From: Spirochaeta lutea
GTDB lineage: Bacteria; Spirochaetota; Spirochaetia; DSM-27196; Salinispiraceae
Reading direction: 5' to 3'
Assembly: GCF_000758165.1 (NCBI RefSeq)
Contig: NZ_JNUP01000066.1
Span: 143,235 to 207,234 of the forward strand
Length of the DNA: 64,000 nt
Shown here: positions 50,910 through 59,568 of the stretch, one piece after another
Numbering within the stretch: the first letter of the stretch is position 1
Layout: each line of letters begins with the position of its first letter
Position numbers and translations under genes: made by a program
The notes under the pieces: model-generated
What the model was told of the DNA's origin: nothing
Database searches by the model: none
The model's input: only the letters and a program-made list of their open reading frames with translations

Positions 50910-52136
50910 ATGAAGCGTTACGGCATACTGGCAGCATCGGTGGTTATTCAACTAGTTCTCGGCAGTGTATATGCCTGGAGCACCATCGCCCAGGAGCTGA
51001 CCAGCCTGCACGGTTTTGCAGCCTGGCAGACTCAGTTCATCTACGGAATGATAATCTTCGTATTTTCGGTTTCCCTGATTCTCGGGGGAAGACTCTTCCG
51101 TAAGCGCGGACCGCGGTATACGGCTACCTGGGGAGGTATACTCTTCGGGAGTAGCTACCTCCTGGCTGCTGTTCTTCCCCTGGAGCCCCTGGTGCTTATC
51201 TTCCTCCTGGGTGGTCTTTCAGGATTTTCCATCGGCCTGGGGTACGCCTGCCCGCTTTCCACCGGGGTTGCCTGGTTTCCAAAGCATAAGGGTCTGGTTA
51301 CCGGGGTGGCGGTGTTCGGCTTCGGCGGCGGTGCAATTTTAGCAAATCAAGTGTACGTCCAGATTCTTGCATCCGGAGGCAGTGTCCAACAGATCTTTCT
51401 TCTTACGGGGGCCATCGGCGGAGGGCTCGTGGTGTTATCCGCACAGGTGCTCGCTCTGCCTGATAAGGTACGCTCCCTCTCCAGCACGGCCGTTCCGGCG
51501 ATCCAGCAGGGTTTTCTAAAAAGCCCCTCCTTTTGGCGTTTAGCCCTTGGGTTGGGGTTGGGCAGCGCCTCGGGTCTGCTGCTCATCGGCCGGGCTGCGG
51601 GCATCGCGGTGGATCTGGGTTTCGCAGAGAGTGCTGCCGCAGCCCTGCCGGCCATGGCTGTAGCCGCTGTATCCGTGGGTAATGCCTCGGGACGGCTCTT
51701 CTGGGGCTGGCTTAATGATAGAATTCCCGGGTTAACCATCCCCCTCAGTCTCGGATTAGCAACCCTCAGCGCCCTCGGTCTATTGTTGGCGGGTACAAGT
51801 CCGGTACTCTTCATCATTCTCATGGCAATGAGCGGACTTCTCTTCGGCGGGTCTCTGGTGGTCTATGCCGCCCATAGCGAATTGGTCTTCGGTCAGGGCG
51901 CCCTGGCACGGGTGTACCCCTTCATCTTTATGTTCTACGGGGCGGCGGCAATAATCGGTCCGAGTCTCGGCGGGGTAATGTACGATGTTACGGGAAACAG
52001 TACCGGACCCATCATTCTTGCTGCGGCCCTGCCCTTTGCCGGACTTATCATGACCACCGTGCTCCGGCGGTTTGAATCCACAGAGGTGAATCAGGCTGCC
52101 ACCGCTGAGGAGCAGGGTTCCCAAGCCCTGGCATAG
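50910..52136 (+). CDS. MFS transporter, OFA (oxalate/formate antiporter) type
   Basis: A 408-residue inner-membrane carrier with about 12 transmembrane helices. 'LVLGSVYAWSTIAQELTS', 'GGLSGFSIGLGYACPLSTGVAWFPKHKGLVTGVAVFGFGGGAI' are hallmark OFA-family blocks, and the loop 'GRLFWGWLNDR' is the MFS motif A equivalent. The ATG at 50910 follows CTGGAGGAA. The substrate, a small carboxylate, is inferred from the family only. Confidence 0.92.
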   Translation: MKRYGILAASVVIQLVLGSVYAWSTIAQELTSLHGFAAWQTQFIYGMIIFVFSVSLILGGRLFRKRGPRYTATWGGILFGSSYLLAAVLPLEPLVLIFLLGGLSGFSIGLGYACPLSTGVAWFPKHKGLVTGVAVFGFGGGAILANQVYVQILASGGSVQQIFLLTGAIGGGLVVLSAQVLALPDKVRSLSSTAVPAIQQGFLKSPSFWRLALGLGLGSASGLLLIGRAAGIAVDLGFAESAAAALPAMAVAAVSVGNASGRLFWGWLNDRIPGLTIPLSLGLATLSALGLLLAGTSPVLFIILMAMSGLLFGGSLVVYAAHSELVFGQGALARVYPFIFMFYGAAAIIGPSLGGVMYDVTGNSTGPIILAAALPFAGLIMTTVLRRFESTEVNQAATAEEQGSQALA

Positions 52137-52147
52137 CTCTATGGGAA

Positions 52148-52166
52148 CCGGCTCAATCTGAGCCGG
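52148..52166. terminator. Hairpin after the MFS gene
   Basis: Perfect 8-bp stem CCGGCTCA/TGAGCCGG around ATC, 12 bases after the stop. A GC-rich second hairpin follows rather than a T-run, so termination is probable but not typical. Confidence 0.5.
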
Positions 52167-52197
52167 GGCGGGGCCCGCCCCCTCTACTAGCCTTCTG

Positions 52198-52227
52198 TTG
52201 ACAAAGGGGACATACCTCTACTATAAC
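52198..52227 (+). promoter_or_regulatory. Promoter of the TatD-like gene
   Basis: TTGACA (52198-52203), 18-base spacer, TATAAC (52222-52227), six bases to the ATG. This is near-consensus, and the distance implies a leaderless message. Confidence 0.7.
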
Positions 52228-52233
52228 CAGCCC

Positions 52234-53046
52234 ATGGTACGGGAACCCTCCCCGCTTTTCGATGCTCACTACCATTTCTCCACCAGAGAACCGGCATATC
52301 AGCCCGGGGTTGTAAACAGCACCCATCAGGGTATGTGGCCCGAGGCCCTGGCATCCTTCCAGGCAGGGTATGCGGGGGTAATGGTAAGCCTTGGTATTCA
52401 CCCCTGGTTTATAAACCCCGTACACCTGGACAGGGATCTATCGGAGCTGGAGGCACTGTTGCAGGCGTATCCCGGTCTCATGGTGGGAGAAACCGGCCTA
52501 GACCGCATCCGGGGGCCGGGTCAGGATATTCAGAGCCGGGCATTCCGGGAGCAGCTGGTTCTTGCAAGGGACCTGAACCGGGTGGTAAGCATCCACTGCG
52601 TACGGGCCTGGGGCAGATTAGCGGAGATTCTTGAGGAACTGAGACCCGGAAGGGCAATTATCCACAGTGTTCAATGCTCCCCGGAGTTAGTCCGGCGATT
52701 AAGCAGGACCGGGGCATACCTTTCCTTCGGGTACGCTTCGGCCCGGCCCGGAACCAAGGCGGAGGCTGCACTACAGGCCTGCCCCGAGGATCGGCTGCTT
52801 CTGGAAACCGATGGCCCCTACCCCGAGGGGTTTCTCCCCCCGGACGGCGGAGGAAGAACCCTGCCGGACCCGGTATCTCACGGCGAGGCTATAGAGGCCT
52901 GGTATACCCTGGGGGAACGGCTGCTTGCATCCCTCCGGGGTGCACCCCGGGGAGCCCCCACCTGGAAAGAGAGGATTCTTAGGAATGCACAGATTTTTAC
53001 GCACGGAAAAACTCCTGGGCACCCCGGGACTGAAACGCCTGGCTGA
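52234..53046 (+). CDS. TatD-family metal-dependent hydrolase
   Basis: A 270-residue TIM-barrel hydrolase. Motifs in order: LFDAHYHFS (HxH), SLGIHPWFI, MVGETGLDRI (Glu ligand), VVSIHCVRAWG (His), IIHSVQCSP (His) and LLLETDGPY (Asp). It is shorter and more diverged than E. coli TatD/YcfH. It is probably a nuclease or other phosphoesterase-type enzyme, as in the family. The start at ATG 52234 is set by the promoter; there is no Shine-Dalgarno. It overlaps the E1-like gene by 62 bases. Confidence 0.85.
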   Translation: MVREPSPLFDAHYHFSTREPAYQPGVVNSTHQGMWPEALASFQAGYAGVMVSLGIHPWFINPVHLDRDLSELEALLQAYPGLMVGETGLDRIRGPGQDIQSRAFREQLVLARDLNRVVSIHCVRAWGRLAEILEELRPGRAIIHSVQCSPELVRRLSRTGAYLSFGYASARPGTKAEAALQACPEDRLLLETDGPYPEGFLPPDGGGRTLPDPVSHGEAIEAWYTLGERLLASLRGAPRGAPTWKERILRNAQIFTHGKTPGHPGTETPG

Positions 53047-53746
53047 ATCCCGGGTCCTGGTGGTGGGGCTCGGGGCTGTGGGAAGCTACGCAGCCGAAAG
53101 CCTCGCCAGAGCCGGGGTGGGAACCCTCGGGCTAGTGGACTTCGATTTTGTCAACGTAACCAATATCAACCGTCAGCTCTTCGCGTTGGAATCAACCCTG
53201 GGTGAGGAAAAGACCCAGGCTGCGGTCCGCCGGCTTCTGGATATCAATCCTTCTCTGAAGGCCGAGCCGATCCGGCTCTTCGTAAACAATGAATCGGTTG
53301 AGCAGCTTATTCAGTGGAAACCGGATATTGTAGTGGATGCCATCGATTCGTTGAACTCCAAGGTTGCGCTGCTCCAGGGTCTTGCGGGGGCCGACATTCC
53401 CGTGGTCAGCTCCATGGGCGCTGCCCTGCGCCGGGATCCGAGCCGGATAAAACAGGGGACAATCGGTCAAACCTCGGGTTGTCCGTTAGCGAAACATGTA
53501 AGGCAGCGCCTGCGCCGCCGGGGGGTTAGGCTGGATATTCCCTGTGTGTACTCCGATGAACCGGTGAGGTTCCGCTATGAGGAGCCTGAATCCGAGCCCC
53601 AGGAGGAACATCGTGCCGGGGAGGCGAAGGATGGTCGACCACGCAGGGTTCTGGGCAGCCTATCCACCCTTACCGGCATCTTCGGCCTCACTGCGGCTAC
53701 CATGGTCATCGACCATATCCTGGACACGCCTCGGGCTTCCCGGTAA
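52985..53746 (+). CDS. TcdA/ThiF-like E1 enzyme (tRNA t6A dehydratase type)
   Basis: A 253-residue ATP-dependent adenylating enzyme. The nucleotide-binding motif VLVVGLGAVGSYAAESLARAGVG is followed by LVDFDFVNVTNINRQL (Asp plus Arg of the E1 active site), DAIDSLNSKVAL, and the 'GAALRRDPSRI' block typical of TcdA (CsdL), which cyclises threonylcarbamoyl-adenosine at tRNA position 37. The ATG at 52985 lies inside the TatD gene. Zinc-type CxxC pairs are absent, which fits TcdA rather than ThiF/MoeB. Confidence 0.87.
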   Translation: MHRFLRTEKLLGTPGLKRLAESRVLVVGLGAVGSYAAESLARAGVGTLGLVDFDFVNVTNINRQLFALESTLGEEKTQAAVRRLLDINPSLKAEPIRLFVNNESVEQLIQWKPDIVVDAIDSLNSKVALLQGLAGADIPVVSSMGAALRRDPSRIKQGTIGQTSGCPLAKHVRQRLRRRGVRLDIPCVYSDEPVRFRYEEPESEPQEEHRAGEAKDGRPRRVLGSLSTLTGIFGLTAATMVIDHILDTPRASR

Positions 53747-53863
53747 TCCCCAGCCGGAGACTGCCTGAGGCGTTCGAATCACCCCAGATATCCAACCAAG
53801 CGGTAGACAGACACCCCGGTAACCCCAAGGCCAGATCTCAGGCACCCGACGCCAGGGGCAGAT

Positions 53864-55030
53864 TTAATCGAAGAGCGGTCCCGGGCGGCCGCCTTTCCAG
53901 CGAGGATTTTTACTGGACATGTCTTCCACATAGAGGGGACGGGGAAGGGGCTGGTGTTCGGCGCCGATCTGCATATGCAGGAAGCTGCTCATCCACCGGG
54001 CAATGCGTAAGACCACCATTTTATGGCGCAGCCGGCCCTGCATATCCCGATTGAGGATCTGGGGGATGGTGCTGGTGGTAACGATTTCGTCGATGGAGGG
54101 ATCGTTGAGCTTAATACGCCCCTCCTGGCTGGAGTAGAAGTGGGTCACAAAGAATACCACCCGGCTGGCACCGGCTTGGCGCAGCTTGCGGCAGCATTCC
54201 ACGATGGTATTGCCTGTACGCACCATGTCGTCTATGACCACAACCTGGCGGCCTGCTACATCCTCCAGGGCTATATCGGAGGCAGGATCCAGATTCATAA
54301 TGATCTGCCGTTCACCGGTACGCTCCTTCTGCATGATCACCACCGGAACCTCGGGGCGGTGGAGCTGCTCATGGACCTCCCGGACAAAGCTGAGGGCGCC
54401 TTTATCAGGGGCGCAGAGGATGAGGTCCTGATGGTCTACAATATCCGATTCTTTTATATAGTTGGCAAAGACGTCCCCGGGTTGAAGGTTATGAAAATGC
54501 CCGGAAAAACGCTCCATGAACAGGCGTTTCACGCTGCTGCTATGGTTATGGACGGTTATCACCTCATCAACCCCCGATTCCTTTAAGAGATCGGCGTAGA
54601 GCCTGGCGGAAAAGGGCTGGCCGTCGAACTTTTTATAGTCCCGGTCGGGACGTTCGAATTCGGTAAATCCATGTTCCTGCCGGGGACCACGGTCCTGGGC
54701 GCTGTAGAAAAGATCCGGCTCCAGGAGAAACACCCGTTCGGCCCCGTTGTCCTTGGCTGCCCGGGCAATCAGGAAGTTGCGCATGGCGAGTTCATCCCGG
54801 CTGTACATGAACTGGGTGCTGGATACGATGAGCACCGTGCGGCCGGCAAGTTTATCTCCGATATTCTCCCAGCTGTCCTCGTCCACAATGAATCGGGGAC
54901 AAAATTCATTGTTAAGAAAGCTCTTCAGGGAAATGAGATCCGAATAATGCATTGATTGGCTAAGATGCTGGGCGATGTCTGCCACGAAGGGGTTGTCGGC
55001 AATGTTGCCAACTATTATGAGGTTGTCCAT
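53864..55030 (-). CDS. Ribose-phosphate pyrophosphokinase-like protein
   Basis: A 388-residue member of the PRPP-synthetase/phosphoribosyltransferase family. The PRPP-binding loop QVVVIDDMVRTGNTIVEC is perfect, 'APDKGALSFVREV' is the pyrophosphate loop region, and 'ITVHNHSSSVKRLF' replaces the usual DLHADQIQGFF block. It is longer than bacterial Prs (about 315) and has a diverged N-terminus, so it may represent the longer PRPP synthetase subgroup. The TTGAAA-N17-TATTAA promoter ends eight bases before the ATG, with no Shine-Dalgarno. Confidence 0.85.
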   Translation of the reverse strand: MDNLIIVGNIADNPFVADIAQHLSQSMHYSDLISLKSFLNNEFCPRFIVDEDSWENIGDKLAGRTVLIVSSTQFMYSRDELAMRNFLIARAAKDNGAERVFLLEPDLFYSAQDRGPRQEHGFTEFERPDRDYKKFDGQPFSARLYADLLKESGVDEVITVHNHSSSVKRLFMERFSGHFHNLQPGDVFANYIKESDIVDHQDLILCAPDKGALSFVREVHEQLHRPEVPVVIMQKERTGERQIIMNLDPASDIALEDVAGRQVVVIDDMVRTGNTIVECCRKLRQAGASRVVFFVTHFYSSQEGRIKLNDPSIDEIVTTSTIPQILNRDMQGRLRHKMVVLRIARWMSSFLHMQIGAEHQPLPRPLYVEDMSSKNPRWKGGRPGPLFD

Positions 55031-55038
55031 GGCCCTGT

Positions 55039-55067
55039 TTAATATAATGAATCGGCAAAAATTTCAA
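55039..55067 (-). promoter_or_regulatory. Promoter of the PRPP synthetase gene
   Basis: On the minus strand: TTGAAA (55062-55067), 17-base spacer, TATTAA (55039-55044), eight bases to the ATG at 55030. Confidence 0.55.
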
Positions 55068-55158
55068 CAGCGGAGGCGGCGGGGCCCCCGGAAACCATGC
55101 GGTACTGTGCACGAGGTCGGGTGACCTGCTTTTCCCAGTCCCCGTGTATGCCGCGCCG

Positions 55159-55245
55159 GTTCACCCCATGACCCGTTCACCCCATGACCCGTTCACCCCA
55201 TGACCCGTTCACCCCATGACCCGTTCACCCCATGACCCGTTCACC
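55159..55245. repeat. 16-bp perfect tandem repeat (five full copies)
   Basis: Unit GTTCACCCCATGACCC repeated head to tail at 55159, 55175, 55191, 55207 and 55223, then a partial copy to 55245. There are no spacers, so this is not a CRISPR. It lies 76 bases before the SulP start, in the divergent gap with the PRPP synthetase gene. The unit is not a multiple of three, and part of it is open in the SulP frame, but real coding is unlikely. Confidence 0.95.
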
Positions 55246-55285
55246 AGCACCCCAGCTCCAAGGTTCCAAGGGGCCCGGTCCCATG

Positions 55286-55314
55286 TTGAATATCTGACAA
55301 AATTACTACAGAAT
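55286..55314 (+). promoter_or_regulatory. Candidate promoter of the SulP gene
   Basis: TTGAAT (55286-55291), 17-base spacer, CAGAAT (55309-55314), six bases to ATG 55321. The -10 box is weak, but the spacing equals that at the other leaderless candidates. Confidence 0.45.
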
Positions 55315-55320
55315 CACACC

Positions 55321-56991
55321 ATGATGAGTAACAGTAAGACCACATTTTTTGGACGGCTCAAGCCCCAGGATTTCAAGAAGGACCTCTTCGGTGCCCTAAC
55401 CACCGCAGTGGTGTCTCTGCCCATGGCGGTGGCCTTCGGGGTGGCCTCGGGGATTGGTCCCCAGGCGGGGCTCTACGGCGCCATCATAGTCGGTTTTTTT
55501 GCGGCTATGTTCGGCGGCACATCAACCCTGATCTCCGAGCCCACAGGCCCGATGACGGTACTCATTACCGCGGTGGTGGTCCGTCATACCGCCCGGTATC
55601 CCGAAAACGGCCTCGCCATCGTATTTACCATTATCATGGTAGCCGGACTCATTCAGATTCTCTTCGGGGTCTTCAAGCTCGGCCGCTACTTTACCATGAT
55701 GCCCTACTCGGTCATTTCCGGTTTCATGTCCGGCATCGGTCTGCTCCTGGTGTTTAATCAGCTTCCCCTGCTGCTGGGGGCTTCCCGGGCTGGTAAAAGC
55801 GTCTACGATTCCATTTCCCAGATTCCCGAGCTGCTCGGCGCCCTTCCCTTACCCGAATTGGCCCTTTCTGCTATGGGGATTCTGCTGCTCTTCGCCACCC
55901 CCAAGGCTTGGGGCAGACGGGTTCCTCCCCAACTCATCGTTCTGGTTATCGGGGGGCTTCTTACCTATCTGGTATTTGAACCCGGCCAGGTCCGTACCAT
56001 CGGGAACATCTCCCTGGGTTTCCCCCAGCTCATAATGCCCCGACTGGTACCCAGTGAAATCGTGTCTATCATCACCGATGCGGCGATTTTAGGGGTGCTA
56101 GGTTCCATAGATTCCAGCCTCACTGCCATGATCGCCGACAGCCTAACCCGGGAGCACCACAATCCCGATCGGGAGCTCATCGGACAGGGTATCGGAAATA
56201 TGGTATCCGGACTTTTCGGGGGCCTGCCCGGCGCCGGGGCCACCATGGGAACGGTGGTCAATATTCAAACCGGAGCCCGCAGCCCCCTCTCGGCGCTCAT
56301 GCGCTCGGGTATCCTCATCCTGGTAGTTTCCCTGCTCTCCCCCCTGCTCCAGTACATCCCCCGGGTGGTACTGGCTGCCATCGCAGTAAAAGTGGGCTTC
56401 AACATCCTGGATTGGAGTTTTCTGGGCCGGGCCCATAAGATTTCCCGGACCGCAACCCTCATTATGTACAGCGTCCTATTGCTTACGGTCTTCGTGGATC
56501 TCCTGGTGGCAGTCGCCGTGGGGGTCTTTATCGCCAATATCCTAACCATCGAACAACTTTCCGAGCACCCCTCAACGAAGGTGCACACCATCGACCCCAG
56601 CGGGGATCCGGTGGTTCTCAATCACCAGGAACAGGCTGTCCTAGAGAAGATCGGCCGGGAGGTCATTCTCTTCCACCTCAGCGGCCCCATGATCTTCGGT
56701 GTCGCCCAGGCCATAGCCCGGGAAGCCGCAGCCCTGCGCGATGATGTTCAGGTTCTCATTCTGGATCTCACCGAGGTCGTCATGTTGAGCACCACCGTTG
56801 CCCTGGGAATAGAGAACCTCGTTCTGGAAGCCCTCTCCTCCCACACCCGGGTATTCGTCTGCGGGGCCTCCCAGGAGGTTCGGGAAAAATTACAGCGTAC
56901 CGAACTACCCGAAACCGGTGTTATCTTCTACGATACCCGTATACAAGCCCTGGAAGAAGCCCAGCAACACTGCTGCTCCACGGAGGAATAA
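55321..56991 (+). CDS. SulP-family anion transporter with STAS domain
   Basis: A 556-residue inner-membrane transporter. The membrane part (about residues 15-410) starts 'DFKKDLFGALTTAVVSLPMAVAFGVASGIGPQAGLYGAI' and has 'GGTSTLISEPTGPMTVL', both SulP signatures. A C-terminal STAS domain (about 425-545) contains 'VLILDLTEVVMLSTTVALGIENL'. The family carries sulfate, bicarbonate or other anions; the next gene, a cation/proton antiporter, hints at Na+-linked or bicarbonate handling. ATG 55321 is preferred over the longer frame that starts inside the 16-bp repeats. It overlaps the antiporter gene (TAATG). Confidence 0.92.
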   Translation: MMSNSKTTFFGRLKPQDFKKDLFGALTTAVVSLPMAVAFGVASGIGPQAGLYGAIIVGFFAAMFGGTSTLISEPTGPMTVLITAVVVRHTARYPENGLAIVFTIIMVAGLIQILFGVFKLGRYFTMMPYSVISGFMSGIGLLLVFNQLPLLLGASRAGKSVYDSISQIPELLGALPLPELALSAMGILLLFATPKAWGRRVPPQLIVLVIGGLLTYLVFEPGQVRTIGNISLGFPQLIMPRLVPSEIVSIITDAAILGVLGSIDSSLTAMIADSLTREHHNPDRELIGQGIGNMVSGLFGGLPGAGATMGTVVNIQTGARSPLSALMRSGILILVVSLLSPLLQYIPRVVLAAIAVKVGFNILDWSFLGRAHKISRTATLIMYSVLLLTVFVDLLVAVAVGVFIANILTIEQLSEHPSTKVHTIDPSGDPVVLNHQEQAVLEKIGREVILFHLSGPMIFGVAQAIAREAAALRDDVQVLILDLTEVVMLSTTVALGIENLVLEALSSHTRVFVCGASQEVREKLQRTELPETGVIFYDTRIQALEEAQQHCCSTEE

Positions 56992-59507
56992 TGAATCACA
57001 CCGGTCTGCCAAGCCTACCCTTTACGGATCCCGTCCTGATTTTCGGAACGGTTATGGCCTTGCTGCTCATCGCGCCCTTGGCAGCCCGGAAGCTCCGCCT
57101 CCCGGAACTCATCGGACTCATCATCGCCGGGGTGGTCATCGGCCCCTACGGCCTGGGAGTCCTGGCAAGAGATCAAACGGTGGAGCTCCTCGGCAAGGTC
57201 GGCCTCATGTACATCATGTTCCTAGCCGGTTTGGAGATTGATCTGAACCAGGTCAAATCGAACCGCGGCCCGACCCTGATATTCGGACTCTTGACCTTCT
57301 CCATTCCCCTGGTCCTGGGTACGGCCTTGGGAATGGGGGTCTTCGCCATGAGTTTTCCCGTGGCAGTACTCCTGGCAAGTATGTTCTCCAGCCACACCCT
57401 GTTAACCATGCCTGCGGCGGGAAAGCTTGGGCTCACCAAGCATCCCGTGGTAACCACCGCGGTGGGCGGCACCATCATTACCGATACCCTGGCATTGATC
57501 ATCCTGGCCATAGTCACCTCCAGCAGTCAGGGCTCTACCGATCTCTGGTTCTGGCTCAGGCTCTTCGGGTTCATGGCGGCATACACCGTGGCCATGGTAC
57601 TTCTCATTCCCCGGTTAGCTCGATGGTTCTTCCGGCATTTTGGCCGGGATGAGACCCTGGAGTTCGTGTTTGTCATCGCCGTTACCTTTATGGCAGGATA
57701 CCTGGCATACATGTCAGGCCTGGAACCGATTATTGGAGCATTCCTCGCAGGCCTCACCCTCAATTCTCTGATTCCAGAAAAAAGCCTGCTCATGACCCGC
57801 ATTCATTTTACCGGCGATGCCATTTTCATCCCCTTCTTCATGCTCTCCGTTGGAATGCTGGTGGATATTTCCCTGTTTCTCCAGCCCGGCCCGGTGTGGA
57901 TCATCATCGGCGGCATGATTATCACAGCTCTAGTCAGTAAGTGGTTTGCTTCTAAGCTTGCCCAGGTGATTCTAGGGCTCTCCGGCCCGGAAGGGAGCCT
58001 TCTCTACGGATTGACGGTGAATCAGGCCGCGGCAACCCTGGCAGCAGTCCTCGTAGGATTCAATCTGGGTCTGTTTTCCCAAGAGATCATCTCCGGTACC
58101 ATCCTGATGATAGGCATTACCTGCCTGGCGGGCTCCATCATAACCGACCGTCGGGGCCGTCAAATCGCCCTTTCCCTCACCCAGGAACCCAGCCTTCCCA
58201 GAAACCCCGGGGGGCTCACAGACCGAATCCTGATCCCCCAGCACTCCAAGGATCAAACAAAACAGCTGGTGGACCTTGCCCTGCTGCTCTCCGGAGGGAC
58301 CTCAACCACCACCTTGCTTCCCATGCGGGTCGCCCTGGAGGGCAGCGAATCGGAAAAAGAGATAGCCCAAAGCGAGGCGATCCTGGCCCACGCCGTAGTC
58401 CGTATCCTTTCCGCTGGAGGCGAGGCTCAGCCGGTAACCACCCTGGACATCAACGTACCCCGGGGGATTCTCCGGGCCCTGCGGGAACAGCGTGCGACCT
58501 GTCTTCTCATGCCCTGGGACGGCGACCCAGCTCCCCGCTACCGGGTTTTCAGCCGGACCATCGATCAATGCCTCTCCAGTTCAACCCAGGCAGCCCTTAT
58601 TTTTAGACCGAGCGCACGCCTGGAGAACGCAAGACGCTGTCATATCATCATCCCCCCCCTGATGCACCATCACCCGGGATTTACCGCCGCCCTCTCCCTC
58701 CTGGTTCCCCTGGCAAACCAAGCCGGGGTATCCCTACAGATTTCGGCCCAGCCCCGGGAAATCGCCGTCTCAAAGCGGGTACTAGGGCAGATCAAATCCC
58801 TCCCGGAAACCGAATACACCCCCCTGCCGCAATGGACATTCCTGCGGCAACACCTCAGCCAGGGTGTGCACCCCCAAGACCTGGTCGTTCTGCTCATGCC
58901 CCGCCAAGAAGAATTATCCTGGCAGCCGAAGCTCAACCGTCTTCCCAAGCTTTTATCGGAGCTGTTTCCCCGGAACCCCCTTCTCTGCCTGCTGCCTCCC
59001 CGCACACCCCAAGCCCCCCAGGAACAGGATCTTCCCCTTCCCAAGTCCCTGGAATCCACCCCGTTTCAGCTGGATGAACCGCCGGTTACCTACCTATTCG
59101 GGTTTCCCAACCCGCAGATCAAGGAGCTCTGCTCCGAACTCATCGCCAGAATGCCGGATATCGCCCCCTCTTCCCGCCTTATCCAGGATCTATTACGGAT
59201 CAGCCAGGAAGAACCAGTGCTCCTGGTGGACCAGGTGGTGCTCATTCACAGCCACCGCAAGGAAGTACATAAAACCCAGATCGCCATCGGAACCGCTGAT
59301 CAGGATATCCGCCTGCCCCTGGTGGACCAGTCTATCCGGGTGGTGGTATTGCTGTTAAATCCCCTCGACCAGGACCCCTCCGTCCATCTGCAAATCCTGT
59401 CCAGGATTGCACGGATGATCCACCGGCCCGAGTATCTCCCTGCCCTGCTCTCATCCCGGAGCCAAGAAGAATTCCAGGAAAAACTCTCCCGTATCCGGGG
59501 TGAGTAA
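56991..59507 (+). CDS. CPA2-family cation:proton antiporter with C-terminal cytosolic domain
   Basis: An 838-residue protein. The N-terminal 390 residues form about 12-13 transmembrane helices of the Na+/H+ (KefB/NapA-like) exchanger fold ('APLAARKLRLPELIGLIIAGVVIGPYGLG', 'FLAGLEIDL', 'SSHTLLTMPAA', 'GLEPIIGAFLAGLTLNS'). The C-terminal 440 residues are soluble, with a UspA-like region near 410-540 ('RILIPQHSKDQTKQLVDLALLLS') and a second, less clear half. The start overlaps the SulP stop, so the transporters are made together. It probably exchanges Na+ or K+ for H+ in pH or salt homeostasis. Confidence 0.9.
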   Translation: MNHTGLPSLPFTDPVLIFGTVMALLLIAPLAARKLRLPELIGLIIAGVVIGPYGLGVLARDQTVELLGKVGLMYIMFLAGLEIDLNQVKSNRGPTLIFGLLTFSIPLVLGTALGMGVFAMSFPVAVLLASMFSSHTLLTMPAAGKLGLTKHPVVTTAVGGTIITDTLALIILAIVTSSSQGSTDLWFWLRLFGFMAAYTVAMVLLIPRLARWFFRHFGRDETLEFVFVIAVTFMAGYLAYMSGLEPIIGAFLAGLTLNSLIPEKSLLMTRIHFTGDAIFIPFFMLSVGMLVDISLFLQPGPVWIIIGGMIITALVSKWFASKLAQVILGLSGPEGSLLYGLTVNQAAATLAAVLVGFNLGLFSQEIISGTILMIGITCLAGSIITDRRGRQIALSLTQEPSLPRNPGGLTDRILIPQHSKDQTKQLVDLALLLSGGTSTTTLLPMRVALEGSESEKEIAQSEAILAHAVVRILSAGGEAQPVTTLDINVPRGILRALREQRATCLLMPWDGDPAPRYRVFSRTIDQCLSSSTQAALIFRPSARLENARRCHIIIPPLMHHHPGFTAALSLLVPLANQAGVSLQISAQPREIAVSKRVLGQIKSLPETEYTPLPQWTFLRQHLSQGVHPQDLVVLLMPRQEELSWQPKLNRLPKLLSELFPRNPLLCLLPPRTPQAPQEQDLPLPKSLESTPFQLDEPPVTYLFGFPNPQIKELCSELIARMPDIAPSSRLIQDLLRISQEEPVLLVDQVVLIHSHRKEVHKTQIAIGTADQDIRLPLVDQSIRVVVLLLNPLDQDPSVHLQILSRIARMIHRPEYLPALLSSRSQEEFQEKLSRIRGE

Positions 59508-59568
59508 ATCTCGTCCAACGGATTTACAGCCTAGGCTGATTGGGATACCATAGTTCCGGGAGGATTCT

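Noticed and set aside
55159-55245. Possible CRISPR array
   Set aside because: Units of 16 bases follow each other without spacers, and no cas genes are near. It is a plain tandem repeat.
55216-55320. Longer SulP start inside the 16-bp repeat
   Set aside because: The extra residues are repeat-derived, lack homology to SulP N-termini and have no start signal. The ATG at 55321 fits the family and the promoter.
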